This document shows positions 24,889-35,766 of a DNA stretch of 64,000 nucleotides, piece after piece (position 1 is the first letter of the stretch; every line of letters begins with the position of its first letter). The position numbers were made by a program, and so were the translations under genes. A model generated the notes under the pieces. That model was not told the origin of the DNA, made no database searches, and worked only from the letters and a program-made list of their open reading frames with translations. The stretch is from Haloarcula nitratireducens (GTDB lineage: Archaea; Halobacteriota; Halobacteria; Halobacteriales; Haloarculaceae): contig NZ_RKLT01000001.1 in the NCBI RefSeq assembly GCF_019599505.1, forward strand, positions 868,001 to 932,000, in the 5' to 3' direction.

Positions 24889-26916
24889 TTATCGCTTCCG
24901 CTCGCTCGCCGTCAGGTTCGTCCCGACGGAGACCCCGTCGGGAACGGCCTCGGGTATGTACGCGGCGGCCCCGCCGCAGGCCCGGGCGTTCCGACACCAC
25001 TCGACGCGCGGGGTGAGCGCGCGCACGCCCTCGCCGTCGGCGTCGACCGGGAGGTCCAGCCGGTACGCGAACCCGCCGCCGCCGGCGTAGTCGACGAAGA
25101 CGGTGACCCGGACGGTGTCCCGACCCGCCACTGCGAGGGTCGTATCTCGGACCGGCCGGGGGTCTCCCGCGACGGCCACGCCGCCGTCCTCGACGGTCAG
25201 CGAGAGGTCGGCCGTCTCGCCCGCGTCCGGGACGACGTAGTAGGCGCTCCCGTCGTCGGTGGCCACGCGGACGGTGACGCCGATCGCACCTTTCGGAACG
25301 CCGACGGTCGCGTCGAGGCGGACCTGTTCGCCCGAGACGTCGCGGACGCGCTGGAGTCGCGCCGCGTCGGGCGACCCGTCGGGCGGGACCCACGCCCCGC
25401 GGTAGACGTATCGGTAGACGCGCCGGTCGGGGAACGCATCGGTCACGGCGAAGGGGCGGTCGTCGACGGCGTAGACGGCCCGGCCGTCGTAGCCGGGGTC
25501 GTTACGGAGGTACTGGAACGGGTGGTTGAGCCAGTTTCCGTAGGGGTCCGGCAGCAACACCAGCGAGTTCGCCGGCGGTCCGCCCTCGAACGGCTCGTAG
25601 GCGTCCTCGTAGGTGCGAGTCACCTCCGCGTTGTCCTCGACCGGGTCCGCGAGGTTCCCGGCGGTGACGCCCCCGAGGGCGGCGGCGCTCACGAGGACGA
25701 GCGCCGCCAGCGTGACCCGGAGGGGGCGCTCCCCGAGGCGGCTACCGAGTGCCCGGCCGACCGACTCGTAGCCGCCGACCGCGCCGCGCGCGGCGAAGGC
25801 CGCCGTCGGCAACAGGAGGTCGAAGTGGTAGTAGGGGCCGAGCGCAGAGACGAGGCCGTCCCCGGCGACGTCGAGGTTACCCAGGATGTTGAAGTTCCCC
25901 CAGAAGTAGACGTTCCCGGCTGCGATGCTCACGAACAGGCCGGCCAGTACGGCTCGCCGCGGTTCGACGCCCGCGCGGGCCGCGTACGCGAGCCCGACGA
26001 CGGCCAGCGCCGTCCCCAGCAACCCGCCGGCGACCCACTCGGTGAAGAACAGTTCGAGCACCAGTCGGTTCGCTCGCAGGGCCAGTTCCGGCGTGTAGAC
26101 GATCTCGTGGCCGAGTAGCTCCCGGTGACCGAATCCCAGTCCGTCTTCGGGGGCGAACGCCTGATAGGGGAACACCCACGGAGAGCCGGTCACGACGGCG
26201 TTGTATCCCAGCGCGAGAGCGACGCCGGCGCTCCCGAGCACGGCGATGATCGCCTGTCGAGGAAGGGCGGTCCGCCACCGGGTCGCGAGCGTCCAGAGCG
26301 CGTGAGCGATGAAGGGGGCCGCGAACAGGACTGACGTGTAGGGCCGCGAGAAGAAGGCCAGCCCGACGGCGGCCCCGGCGAGAGCCGCCCACCGCCGGCC
26401 GTCGGCGGCCCGGTCGGCCCGGAGGTACGCGTAGGCGAAGGCGAGGTTCAACAGGGTCGTCGGCGCGTAGGGCAGGAACACCGCCGAGTCGATGAGGAAC
26501 AGCGGCGAGGCGAGGACGAACGCCCCGGCGAGGAGGCCGGTCCGGTAGTCGAAGACCTCCCGGACGACGCCGACGACGAGCAGGAGGTTCCCGGCCGCGA
26601 TGCCGACCAGCGCCACGCGATAGCCCCCCAGTAGCTTCCCGAGGGCGAACAGCGCGGGTGCCACCGGCGAGTACTTCGAGTACATCCCCCGGTCGCTCTC
26701 GACGAAGAACCACGGGCGAAACGCCCCCTCGACGGGCGACTGGAGGAACAGCCGCCCCTCCAGCAACATCGCGGCCTGCTGGAGGTAGACGCCCTCGTCG
26801 TGGTTCAGCGAGTGATACGGAAACAGCTGGGTCGAGACGACGGCGACGACGACGGCCCCGAGGGCGGCCAGGGCGACGGCCGCGATCCACTCCGACCGAC
26901 GGATCCGTTCCAGCAT
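24889..26916 (-). CDS. GT39/ArnT-like integral membrane glycosyltransferase
   Basis: A 675-aa protein with an N-terminal half of about ten or eleven hydrophobic segments and a soluble C-terminal beta-rich domain (about residues 430-675). The first extracytoplasmic loop holds NHDEGVYLQQAAMLLEG, the Asp-Glu motif typical of GT39/GT83 (protein O-mannosyltransferase and ArnT) enzymes that use lipid-phosphate-linked sugars. It could attach a dolichol-linked sugar to a surface protein or lipid. It lies four bases after the iron permease gene in the same direction, an unexpected place for this family. The activity itself is inferred from fold and motif only. Confidence 0.72.
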   Translation of the reverse strand: MLERIRRSEWIAAVALAALGAVVVAVVSTQLFPYHSLNHDEGVYLQQAAMLLEGRLFLQSPVEGAFRPWFFVESDRGMYSKYSPVAPALFALGKLLGGYRVALVGIAAGNLLLVVGVVREVFDYRTGLLAGAFVLASPLFLIDSAVFLPYAPTTLLNLAFAYAYLRADRAADGRRWAALAGAAVGLAFFSRPYTSVLFAAPFIAHALWTLATRWRTALPRQAIIAVLGSAGVALALGYNAVVTGSPWVFPYQAFAPEDGLGFGHRELLGHEIVYTPELALRANRLVLELFFTEWVAGGLLGTALAVVGLAYAARAGVEPRRAVLAGLFVSIAAGNVYFWGNFNILGNLDVAGDGLVSALGPYYHFDLLLPTAAFAARGAVGGYESVGRALGSRLGERPLRVTLAALVLVSAAALGGVTAGNLADPVEDNAEVTRTYEDAYEPFEGGPPANSLVLLPDPYGNWLNHPFQYLRNDPGYDGRAVYAVDDRPFAVTDAFPDRRVYRYVYRGAWVPPDGSPDAARLQRVRDVSGEQVRLDATVGVPKGAIGVTVRVATDDGSAYYVVPDAGETADLSLTVEDGGVAVAGDPRPVRDTTLAVAGRDTVRVTVFVDYAGGGGFAYRLDLPVDADGEGVRALTPRVEWCRNARACGGAAAYIPEAVPDGVSVGTNLTASERKR

Positions 26917-26919
26917 GGT

Positions 26920-28548
26920 TCAGGTCTCCGCTCCGGGGCCCGTCCCCTGAGCGAGGATGACCGCCATCGAGAGCCCGGAGACGACCACGAGGACCAGCGC
27001 CGGGACCGCCGCCGCGCCGTACAGCCCGGCCTCTTGGACCCGCCAGATGTAAGTCACGAGCGTGTCGAACCTGAGCGGCCGCAAGATGAGCGTCGCCGGC
27101 AGTTCCTTCATCGTCGTGAGGAACACCAGCGCGGCCCCGGTGGCGATACCCGGGAGCACCAGGGGCAGCGTCACCGACCGAAACGCGCCCAGCGGCGACC
27201 GGCCCAGCACCCGGGCCGCCTCGACGAACCGGGCGTCGACCTGCAGCGCCGACGTGCGGATGGATCCGATGGCCTGGGGCATGAACCGGACGACGTACGC
27301 GAACACGAGCAACGGGATCGTCCGGTAGAACATCGGCAGCACGTCGAGGCTGAAGCTCACGAGCGCGATGGCCAACACGATGCCCGGCGTCGCGTATCCG
27401 ACGTAGGGCGCCCGGTCGGCCAGCGAGGCCAGCCGGGAGGAAGACGCCGCCGACCGCAACGCGATGGGGAGGGCGACCAGTATCGACCCGCCGGCCGCCA
27501 GCAGCGCCACGTAGACGGAGTTCCAGCCGTAGCTCCACGAGAACGCCATCGAGCCGGTGGCGTAGCCCGGTCCGCTCCGAAGGAACCAGACGCCGAAGAT
27601 ACCGACGGGAAGCAGGATGGCGACGAGACCGACGGCCGCGGGAAGTATCGCGGCGGGATACCGCCAGCGACCGAGGTCGAGGTCGAACGCTCCGCGGTCC
27701 CCTCCGGAGGCGTAGGCCCCGGAGTCGTCGGCGCCGATGCGCGATTCGATGGCCAGTATCACCGCCGTCACGGCGAACAGCTGCAGGGACAGGAGCGCCG
27801 CGTAGTCCCGCATGAAGCCGTTGTACCGGGCGTAGATGAACTGGGTGAACACCTCGACGCGCATGATGTTCGGCGTCCCGAAGTCCGAGAGGGTGTACAG
27901 CGCCACGAGCAGCGCGCCGGCGGCGATCCCCGGGAGTATCTGCGGGAGCGTCACCCGGCGGAACGCCTCCCAGCGACTGGCGTTGAGCGTCCGGGCGGCC
28001 TCGACGAGCGAGGCGTCGAGCGACAGCAGCGAGGCCCGGGTCGTGAGGAAGACGTAGGGGTACGTGTACAGCGTGAGGACGACCGAGGCACCGACGAACC
28101 CGTAGATGGTCGGGACCTGTTCGATTCCGAGCGGAGCGAGCATATTCGCCAGTTGCCCGCGGGGACCGAACGCCGAGACGGCGGCGAAGGCGCCGAGGTA
28201 GCTCGGGATCGCCAACGGCAACGCGGCGACGACGGTCCAGAAGCGGCTGAGCGGGATATCGCCCTGTACCGTCAGAACGGCCAGCGGCACGCCGAGCAGG
28301 ACGCTCGCCGCGGTAACCACGCCGACGAGCGCGACGCTCCGGAGCAACACCTGTATCGTCTGGCCGGCGACCAGCAGTTCGAGGGCTCGCGAGCCCAGGC
28401 CGAACGCGTCGACGACCAGCCAGCCGAGCGGGAGGACGACCGCGGCGGCGATGGCCCCGGCGAACAGGGTCAACCCCTGACCGAGGGCCGTCTCGTCGCC
28501 GTCGGTCGCCCGCTCGCGGGCGGCCGCGACGCGCTCGCGAACGCTCAT
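26920..28548 (-). CDS. Ferric iron ABC transporter permease (FbpB-like, fused double domain)
   Basis: A 542-aa membrane protein with about twelve hydrophobic segments and two binding-protein-dependent transport domains, each with an EAA loop (VEAARTLNASRWEAFRRV in the first and VEAARVLGRSPLGAFRSV in the second). This tandem arrangement is that of FbpB/ThiP. It overlaps the upstream binding-protein gene by four bases and is followed by the GT39-like gene after three. Confidence 0.9.
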   Translation of the reverse strand: MSVRERVAAARERATDGDETALGQGLTLFAGAIAAAVVLPLGWLVVDAFGLGSRALELLVAGQTIQVLLRSVALVGVVTAASVLLGVPLAVLTVQGDIPLSRFWTVVAALPLAIPSYLGAFAAVSAFGPRGQLANMLAPLGIEQVPTIYGFVGASVVLTLYTYPYVFLTTRASLLSLDASLVEAARTLNASRWEAFRRVTLPQILPGIAAGALLVALYTLSDFGTPNIMRVEVFTQFIYARYNGFMRDYAALLSLQLFAVTAVILAIESRIGADDSGAYASGGDRGAFDLDLGRWRYPAAILPAAVGLVAILLPVGIFGVWFLRSGPGYATGSMAFSWSYGWNSVYVALLAAGGSILVALPIALRSAASSSRLASLADRAPYVGYATPGIVLAIALVSFSLDVLPMFYRTIPLLVFAYVVRFMPQAIGSIRTSALQVDARFVEAARVLGRSPLGAFRSVTLPLVLPGIATGAALVFLTTMKELPATLILRPLRFDTLVTYIWRVQEAGLYGAAAVPALVLVVVSGLSMAVILAQGTGPGAET

Positions 28549-29774
28549 CCCAGAACGCCGGCCTCGCGCATCAGCTGTAGCGTCGGTTCGAGTTCGGAGA
28601 GCTTCGAGAGCTCGACGTCCGGCGGGTTCAGCTGGTCGATGGTGGGGAGTCCGCCGACGGGTTCGACGCCCGGTATCATCGGGTAGGCGAAGCTGACGGT
28701 GGTGAAGAACTCCTGGGCCTCCGCCGACAGCAGGTGCCTGATGAAGTTGTTGACGAGCTGGTCTTTCTCCGTCCCTTCGATGCGGAGCGCGCCGGCGACG
28801 TTGACCAGCGCGGCCGCGTCGTTCTCTGTGAACGCGAGGTCGATGGGCGCGTTAGGCCGCTGATTCTTCACGCGCAGGGCGTAGTAGTGGTTGGCGAAGC
28901 CGGCGTTCAGCGCGCCGTCGGCGACCTGATTGGAGACGACGAACTCGTTTGGGAACCGCTCGGTGCCCGCCTCACGCATCGAGGAGAGCCACTGACGGGT
29001 CGCCTCGGGGCCGCGGAGGAGTCGCATCGCGGTGACGAAGGACTTGAACGCGCCGTAGGTCGGCGCCCAGCCCATCGTCCCCTGCAGCGCGCTCGTGTTC
29101 GGGAACTCGGCGACCTTGTTCGGGATGTCGTCCTCGCTCAGTTCGTCCGTGTTGTACGGGACGCTCCGGGCGCGTCCGGCGACGCCGACCCACGCGTTGT
29201 CGTCGCCCTGGAAGTCCGACGGGACCGGTTCGACGACGTCCTTGGGCAGCGATTCGTAGGCGTCGTTCTGTGCGACGTAGCCGAGCGAACTGGCGTCGAT
29301 GGACCAGAAGACGTCGGCCTGTGGCGACCCCGCCTTCACTTCCTCGACGACGGTCTGTGCGAGCGACGAGGAGGCGGCGCTGCTGGCGAAGACGTCGAAG
29401 TCGGGGTATATCTCCTGGAGCATCTCGACGAACTGGAAGTAGATGCCCCCCTCGCCGCCGCCGATGTAGAGGTTGAGCGACCCCGAGAGGTCGGGGAGTT
29501 CCTCGATCGAGGTCCCGCCCGGAGCGGGTCGGCCCTCGACGAGCGTCCCCGACCCACGGAACTCGGTCAGGGAGGGTACGTCGATCTCCGCGCCCTGTTC
29601 CCCGCTACTCCCTCCCTGTTGTGGAGTCGCGTTTCCGCCATCGCCGCCGAAGAGGTCGGAAATGGCAGAACAGCCCGAGAGCCCCGCCGCAGCCGTTGCA
29701 CCGCCGAGGGCGAGGTACCGTCGGCGGGAGGCCGTAACCCCGTTTCGTCCGGAGGAGTCAGTGGAGTCAGTCAT
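28545..29774 (-). CDS. Ferric iron ABC transporter binding lipoprotein (FbpA-like)
   Basis: A 409-aa protein. It has a Tat signal (SRRRYLALGGATAAAG) and lipobox LSGC (Cys near residue 35), a Gly/Asn/Gln linker, and a family-1 binding domain with the FbpA features NLYIGGGEGGIYFQFVEML and, further on, EVFWSID-like and NQVADGALNAGFANHYYAL regions. It should bind ferric iron outside the cell and deliver it to the permease encoded next. The perfect iron-box palindrome 14 bp upstream supports iron-repressed expression. Thiamine or another anion-metal substrate remains possible. Confidence 0.87.
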   Translation of the reverse strand: MTDSTDSSGRNGVTASRRRYLALGGATAAAGLSGCSAISDLFGGDGGNATPQQGGSSGEQGAEIDVPSLTEFRGSGTLVEGRPAPGGTSIEELPDLSGSLNLYIGGGEGGIYFQFVEMLQEIYPDFDVFASSAASSSLAQTVVEEVKAGSPQADVFWSIDASSLGYVAQNDAYESLPKDVVEPVPSDFQGDDNAWVGVAGRARSVPYNTDELSEDDIPNKVAEFPNTSALQGTMGWAPTYGAFKSFVTAMRLLRGPEATRQWLSSMREAGTERFPNEFVVSNQVADGALNAGFANHYYALRVKNQRPNAPIDLAFTENDAAALVNVAGALRIEGTEKDQLVNNFIRHLLSAEAQEFFTTVSFAYPMIPGVEPVGGLPTIDQLNPPDVELSKLSELEPTLQLMREAGVLG

Positions 29775-29787
29775 TGTCGTGTAATGT

Positions 29788-29803
29788 TTTAGGTTTGCCT
29801 AAA
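29788..29803. promoter_or_regulatory. Iron-box palindrome TTTAGG-N4-CCTAAA
   Basis: Perfect 6-bp inverted repeat (spacer TTTG) 14 bp upstream of the FbpA-like start, over the expected transcription start, as expected for an iron-dependent repressor of the DtxR/Idr family. Confidence 0.75.
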
Positions 29804-29814
29804 TGGTTTACGTT

Positions 29815-30981
29815 TCAGTCGTCGGCCGCGGCCGGGACCGCTTCCGTCTCGGCTGCCGCGATCTCGTCGAGGCAGTCAAGCCAATCGAGCATGTGCTCCC
29901 CGCAGTAGTTGAGGAACGCGCCGTTCTCCCAGTCGGAGAAGTCGCCCTCGGCGAGCGCCCGGCCCATCGCCTCGAAGACTTCGGCGTAGGAGTCCGCGTC
30001 CTCGCCGGCGGCGTCGACGATCTCCCAGACGTGCTCGTTGAGTTCGAGACCGTGGACCTCGTTGGTCAGGTCCGAGAACGTCGAGCGCGGGGCCTTGTTG
30101 TGCTCACAGAGCGGGTCGCCGTTGTAGATGTGTTTGTCGAGGACGTCACAGGCGCGTTTGAGGAACAGCCCGGACCAGATGTCGTCGAAGCGGCCGACGT
30201 CCCACTCGTTGTCGTCCATCGGCAGCTGGTAGAACGCAGGGACGACCTCCCGGCGGAAGGCGAGGTTCATCGAGCAGACGGTGAGGTAATTCCCCGCGGC
30301 GGCGACGAAGTCCTCGCCGAAGTCCTCGGCGCTGGTGCGGGTCTGGGCCTGCCCCTGCAGGTCACCGTCCATCAGGATGCGAACCGCATCGAGGTCCGGG
30401 ACGTTCGTCCAGAGTCCCTGCGAGGCGACGACGTCGTCGACGTGCGTGTCCGCTGTCTCCACACTCTCGTCCATGGCGGCGTAGGGATATCCGCGGGGAT
30501 AGAGCCCGTGGTCGTCCTCGTTCTGGTAGAGGACGTTCACCCAGTCCTCGTCGGACCCGACCGCCTCGATAGTCCCTTCGAAGGCGAGGTTCTCCATGTG
30601 CGTTCCGAAGAAGTCGACGTCCTCGTGCGGAAGCGTGTCGTCGTCGATGAACACCCCGTAGTCGAAGCGCTCCTCGGCCCAGAGATAGAGCAGGCCGAAG
30701 GAGGTCTGCGCGTGACTGGCCGCCGGGATCAGGTGCGAATACTCCTCGAGACCGCGTTCGGCGAACCACGCTTCGCGGGCCTCGCCGTCGAAGACGCTCC
30801 CCTCGACGCCCTCCTCGTCCAGCATCTCCCGCATCGCGTCGGTGTCACAGAAGTCCTCGGTGACCAGTACGACGTACAACCGATCGAGGTCGAAGCCGTG
30901 ACGGCGAGCGTTCTCGAAGTACGCGCGCATACACTCGTGATTCCGAATCGTCGGCACCACGACGCAGATATCTTCCGTCAT
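29815..30981 (-). CDS. GT75 (reversibly glycosylated polypeptide / UDP-arabinopyranose mutase-like) protein
   Basis: A 388-aa cytoplasmic protein. It begins ICVVVPTIRNHECMRAYFE, a GT-A nucleotide-sugar fold start, and has the metal-binding FIDDDTLPHEDVDFFG (about residues 113-128), features of plant reversibly glycosylated polypeptides, often mislabelled alpha-1,4-glucan-protein synthase. Plant members interconvert UDP-arabinopyranose and UDP-arabinofuranose or self-glycosylate. In haloarchaea the role is unknown; it may make a sugar nucleotide for surface glycans. Two iron-box-like sites stand upstream. It lies behind the iron transporter operon in the same direction but with its own promoter. 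Confidence 0.78.
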   Translation of the reverse strand: MTEDICVVVPTIRNHECMRAYFENARRHGFDLDRLYVVLVTEDFCDTDAMREMLDEEGVEGSVFDGEAREAWFAERGLEEYSHLIPAASHAQTSFGLLYLWAEERFDYGVFIDDDTLPHEDVDFFGTHMENLAFEGTIEAVGSDEDWVNVLYQNEDDHGLYPRGYPYAAMDESVETADTHVDDVVASQGLWTNVPDLDAVRILMDGDLQGQAQTRTSAEDFGEDFVAAAGNYLTVCSMNLAFRREVVPAFYQLPMDDNEWDVGRFDDIWSGLFLKRACDVLDKHIYNGDPLCEHNKAPRSTFSDLTNEVHGLELNEHVWEIVDAAGEDADSYAEVFEAMGRALAEGDFSDWENGAFLNYCGEHMLDWLDCLDEIAAAETEAVPAAADD

Positions 30982-30995
30982 TCTGTTCGGAACTG

Positions 30996-31011
30996 TTTAG
31001 GCCGCCCTAAA
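30996..31011. promoter_or_regulatory. Iron-box palindrome TTTAGG-N4-CCTAAA upstream of GT75 gene
   Basis: Perfect 6-bp inverted repeat, spacer CCGC, 15 bp upstream of the GT75 start. Confidence 0.72.
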
Positions 31012-31022
31012 GAGGCTGTCGT

Positions 31023-31038
31023 TTTAGGTCCGCCAAAC
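31023..31038. promoter_or_regulatory. Second, weaker iron-box-like site upstream of GT75 gene
   Basis: TTTAGG-TCCG-CCAAAC, with a full left half and a degraded right half, 27 bp from the centre of the first site (about two and a half helical turns). Tandem sites could give graded control. Confidence 0.5.
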
Positions 31039-31233
31039 AAATACTGCCGGACCGCTCGATCTCTTGCCCACGTGGATATGTCTCTTCGACGCCATGTTGT
31101 GAAGGGTACCCAAGGCCATAATATTCACGCGACCGCGATTAACGTTGTATAAGGCGAACTATTATCTGGCTGTGCTTTGCCTCCCTAGTCGAGAGATGAG
31201 TGTACGAAACAAGCGGGGTCGTGCCACGGAACT

Positions 31234-31977
31234 ATGAACCTCGATAACCAGACGTGCGTGATCACTGGGTCGTCACGGGGTATCGGGCGCGGCATCGCGA
31301 AAGACCTCGGAAAACACGGCGCGAACGTCGTCGTCAACTATCGCTCCTCGGAGGCCGAAGCGCGGGCGGTCGTCGAATCCATCCGCGAGGACGGCGGGGA
31401 GGCGATCGCCGCACAGGCCGACGTCGCCAAGGCCGCGGAAGTGCAGGCCATGCGCGAGCGAGTCGCCGACGAGTTCGGCCCGGCGGACGTCCTCGTCAAC
31501 AACGCCGGCATCACGATCGACAAGAAGTTCGAGAACATGACCCGCGAGGACTGGGATACGGTCATGAGCGTCAACCTCGGAGGCGTGTTCAACTGCACCG
31601 ACGCCTTCTACGACGACATCAAGGGAGCCGAACACGGCCGCCTCATCAACATCTCGAGCGTCGTCGGCCAGCAGGGTAACATCGGGCAGGCCAACTACGC
31701 GACGACGAAGTCCGGCCTGTTCGGTTTCACGCGCACGCTCGCCTTGGAACTCGCTCACACCGGTTCGACGGCCAACTGCGTCGCGCCGGGGTTCGTCGAG
31801 ACCGACATGCTGGAGGAGGTGCCCGAACGCGTCCAGGAGAAGATCCTGCGCGAGATCCCGCTGGACCGCTTCGCCACCGTCGCCGACATCGCCGGAATCG
31901 TCCGGTTCGTCGCCAGCGAGGAGTCCAGCTACATGACCGGTCAGGTACTCGGCGTCAACGGCGGCATGGAGTGGTAA
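31234..31977 (+). CDS. phaB: Short-chain dehydrogenase, acetoacetyl-CoA reductase (PhaB/FabG type)
   Basis: A 247-aa SDR with the NADPH motif TGSSRGIGRGIA, NNAG at about residue 89, and the catalytic Ser and YATTK (Tyr-x3-Lys near residues 153-157). Haloarchaeal PhaB reduces 3-ketoacyl-CoA to 3-hydroxyacyl-CoA for polyhydroxyalkanoate synthesis. One base separates it from the acyl-CoA carboxylase gene, so both are probably on one mRNA; together they fit supply of hydroxyvalerate and hydroxybutyrate units. No PHA synthase gene is in the window, so a general ketoacyl reductase remains possible. Confidence 0.8.
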   Translation: MNLDNQTCVITGSSRGIGRGIAKDLGKHGANVVVNYRSSEAEARAVVESIREDGGEAIAAQADVAKAAEVQAMRERVADEFGPADVLVNNAGITIDKKFENMTREDWDTVMSVNLGGVFNCTDAFYDDIKGAEHGRLINISSVVGQQGNIGQANYATTKSGLFGFTRTLALELAHTGSTANCVAPGFVETDMLEEVPERVQEKILREIPLDRFATVADIAGIVRFVASEESSYMTGQVLGVNGGMEW

Positions 31978-31978
31978 C

Positions 31979-33921
<1,943 letters not shown>

Positions 33922-33927
33922 ACCGCG

Positions 33928-34110
33928 TTAGGCGTGGAAATCCCGCAGCACTTCCAGGTCCCGGCTCGTCTGCATGAACTCCGAGAGGGGACGCGTCTCC
34001 CCGCAGGAGTCACACTCGAACGACGCTTCGGGGCTCGAGAGGTCCGCGACTTTCTCTTCCCAGTCCTCCTCGCAGGCGGGGCACTGTAGCTGAAGCCACG
34101 CTTCCTGCAT
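33928..34110 (-). CDS. Small zinc-ribbon protein
   Basis: A 60-aa protein from ATG 34110; upstream in-frame codons do not look coding. It has CPACEEDW and CDSCGET, two CxxC pairs spaced by about 21 residues, which form a one-zinc ribbon, and an acidic surface. Similar tiny proteins are frequent in haloarchaea and function is unknown. It is convergent with pccX, six bases apart. Confidence 0.72.
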   Translation of the reverse strand: MQEAWLQLQCPACEEDWEEKVADLSSPEASFECDSCGETRPLSEFMQTSRDLEVLRDFHA

Positions 34111-34249
34111 GGGTCGGTGTGCGAAGCAGTCACGGATATACTTTGTGTGGATTCCCGGCGAACGCCGACGACGAGTCGATACGGTGCGGCCGCCGCGGGG
34201 AACTGTTACGACCGTAACGAATACACGACCCCCCTGAGTGTGCATATGC

Positions 34250-35401
34250 ATGGGAGTCGCAGTAATCGGCGCGTCGATGACGAAGTTCGGGCAGCGTGAC
34301 GCCTGGATTCAGGAGCTACTCTCGCAGGCGGGCGAGGAGTGTCTGGACGACGCCGACGTGACACCGAAGGAGGTAGAGCACCTGTACGTCTCGAACATGG
34401 CCAGCGGCGAGTTCGAGGGACAGACGGGCGTGATGAATATGCTGGCTCACGACCTCGGCGTCCTGCCGGCGTACGCCGAACGAGTGGACCAGACCTCCTC
34501 GTCCGGCGGTGCGGGCATCTACGAGGCGTGGCAGTCGGTCGCCTCCGGGGCCAGCGAGATGACGCTGCTGGTCGGTGGCGAGAAGATGACCCACAAGACC
34601 ACGGGCGAGGCGACGGACATCATCGCATCCATCACTCATCCCGAGGAGTACAAGCACGGCGTGACGCTACCCTCTTTCGCCGGATTGACCGCGCGTCACT
34701 ACCTCGAGCGGTTCGACGCCCCGCGGGAGTCGCTGGCCCGAGTCGCCGTCAAGAACCACAAGAACGGCGTCGACAACCCGAAGGCGCAGTTCCAGAAGGA
34801 GATAACGATGGAGAAAGCGCTCGAATCGCCCATCATCGCCGACCCGCTTCGGCTGTACGACTTCTGTCCCATCACGGACGGGAGCGCGGCGATGATGTTC
34901 ACGACGGAGGAGCGAGCGGAGGAGCTCACCGACGAGTACGCCGTCGTCTCCGGCATCGGCGGCGCGACGGATACGCAGGTCGTCCACGAGCGCGACGACC
35001 CGACGGTCATGGGCGGCGTCGTCGAGTCGAGCGAGGAGGCCTACGAGATGGCCGATCTCGGTCCCGGCGATCTGGACGTCGCCGAACTCCACGACATGTT
35101 CACGATCCTCGAATTCCTCCAGTTGGAGGGCATCGGCGTCGCGGAACAGGGGACCGCCTGGGAGATGGCGATGGACGGCGAGACGGCGAAAGACGGCGAG
35201 TTACCCATAAATACGTCGGGTGGGCTGAAGTCGAAGGGCCATCCGCTGGGGGCGAGCGGCGTCGCACAGGGCGTCGAGATCTACGAGCAGTTGGTCGGCG
35301 AGGCCGGCCCGCGACAGGTCGAGGCCGACACCGCGCTGGCGTGTAACGTCGGCGGCTTCGGCAACTGCGTCATCACCACCATCATGGAGGCCGCAGAATG
35401 A
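34250..35401 (+). CDS. Thiolase-family acetyl-CoA C-acyltransferase
   Basis: A 383-aa thiolase of the archaeal/SCP2-like type: GVAVIGASMTKFGQR at the N terminus, the active-site region QTSSSGGAGIYEAWQSV, and near the C terminus NTSGGLKSKGHPLGASG followed by CNVGGFGN. In archaea these proteins form a complex with a DUF35 zinc-ribbon/OB-fold protein, encoded here by the next gene, which overlaps by four bases. The complex can condense two acetyl-CoA to acetoacetyl-CoA for mevalonate or PHA synthesis, or cleave ketoacyl-CoA. I start at ATG 34250, the third start option, because it gives the family N terminus. Confidence 0.87.
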   Translation: MGVAVIGASMTKFGQRDAWIQELLSQAGEECLDDADVTPKEVEHLYVSNMASGEFEGQTGVMNMLAHDLGVLPAYAERVDQTSSSGGAGIYEAWQSVASGASEMTLLVGGEKMTHKTTGEATDIIASITHPEEYKHGVTLPSFAGLTARHYLERFDAPRESLARVAVKNHKNGVDNPKAQFQKEITMEKALESPIIADPLRLYDFCPITDGSAAMMFTTEERAEELTDEYAVVSGIGGATDTQVVHERDDPTVMGGVVESSEEAYEMADLGPGDLDVAELHDMFTILEFLQLEGIGVAEQGTAWEMAMDGETAKDGELPINTSGGLKSKGHPLGASGVAQGVEIYEQLVGEAGPRQVEADTALACNVGGFGNCVITTIMEAAE

Positions 35402-35766
35402 CCCTGGAAGCAGGCGAATGTCCGAACGGTCACGTCTCGTACCCCACGCACCCGCGCTGTCCGGAGTGTGGCGAACCGCAGGAGGACACCCACGACCTCT
35501 CGGGGCAGACCGCCGAGGTCGTCACCTGGACGAAGTCGACCGCGACGCCGCCGGGCGTCCGGCAGCCGAACACGCTCGCCATCGTGGAGTTCGACGTGGA
35601 CGGCGAGGCGGTCCGCGCGCTCGGACAGGTGACGACCGAAGAGATCGGGACGGGCGACGAGATCGAACCGGTCCACGTCGAGGAGCTCCGCGACCCAGAT
35701 GTCGGTCTCAAGAGCGAGAACCCGGAGAGCCAGGAGTGGGGCGGCTACCGCTGGGACCCCGTGTAG
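35398..35766 (+). CDS. DUF35 zinc-ribbon/OB-fold partner of thiolase
   Basis: A 122-aa protein. The N-terminal zinc ribbon has CPNGHVSYPTHPRCPECGE; the rest is an OB-fold (about residues 35-110). Such proteins bridge thiolase to other enzymes of the pathway and shield the acyl-CoA intermediate. Overlap with the thiolase gene (ATGA) implies translational coupling. Its 3' end overlaps a convergent gene by 22 bp. Confidence 0.88.
   Translation: MTLEAGECPNGHVSYPTHPRCPECGEPQEDTHDLSGQTAEVVTWTKSTATPPGVRQPNTLAIVEFDVDGEAVRALGQVTTEEIGTGDEIEPVHVEELRDPDVGLKSENPESQEWGGYRWDPV

Noticed and set aside
26800..28686. 628-codon open frame on the plus strand opposite the iron permease
   Set aside because: Its translation is rich in Arg, Gln, Gly and His with no domain, while the minus-strand frame is a clear FbpB-like permease. 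Long shadow frames are normal at this GC content.
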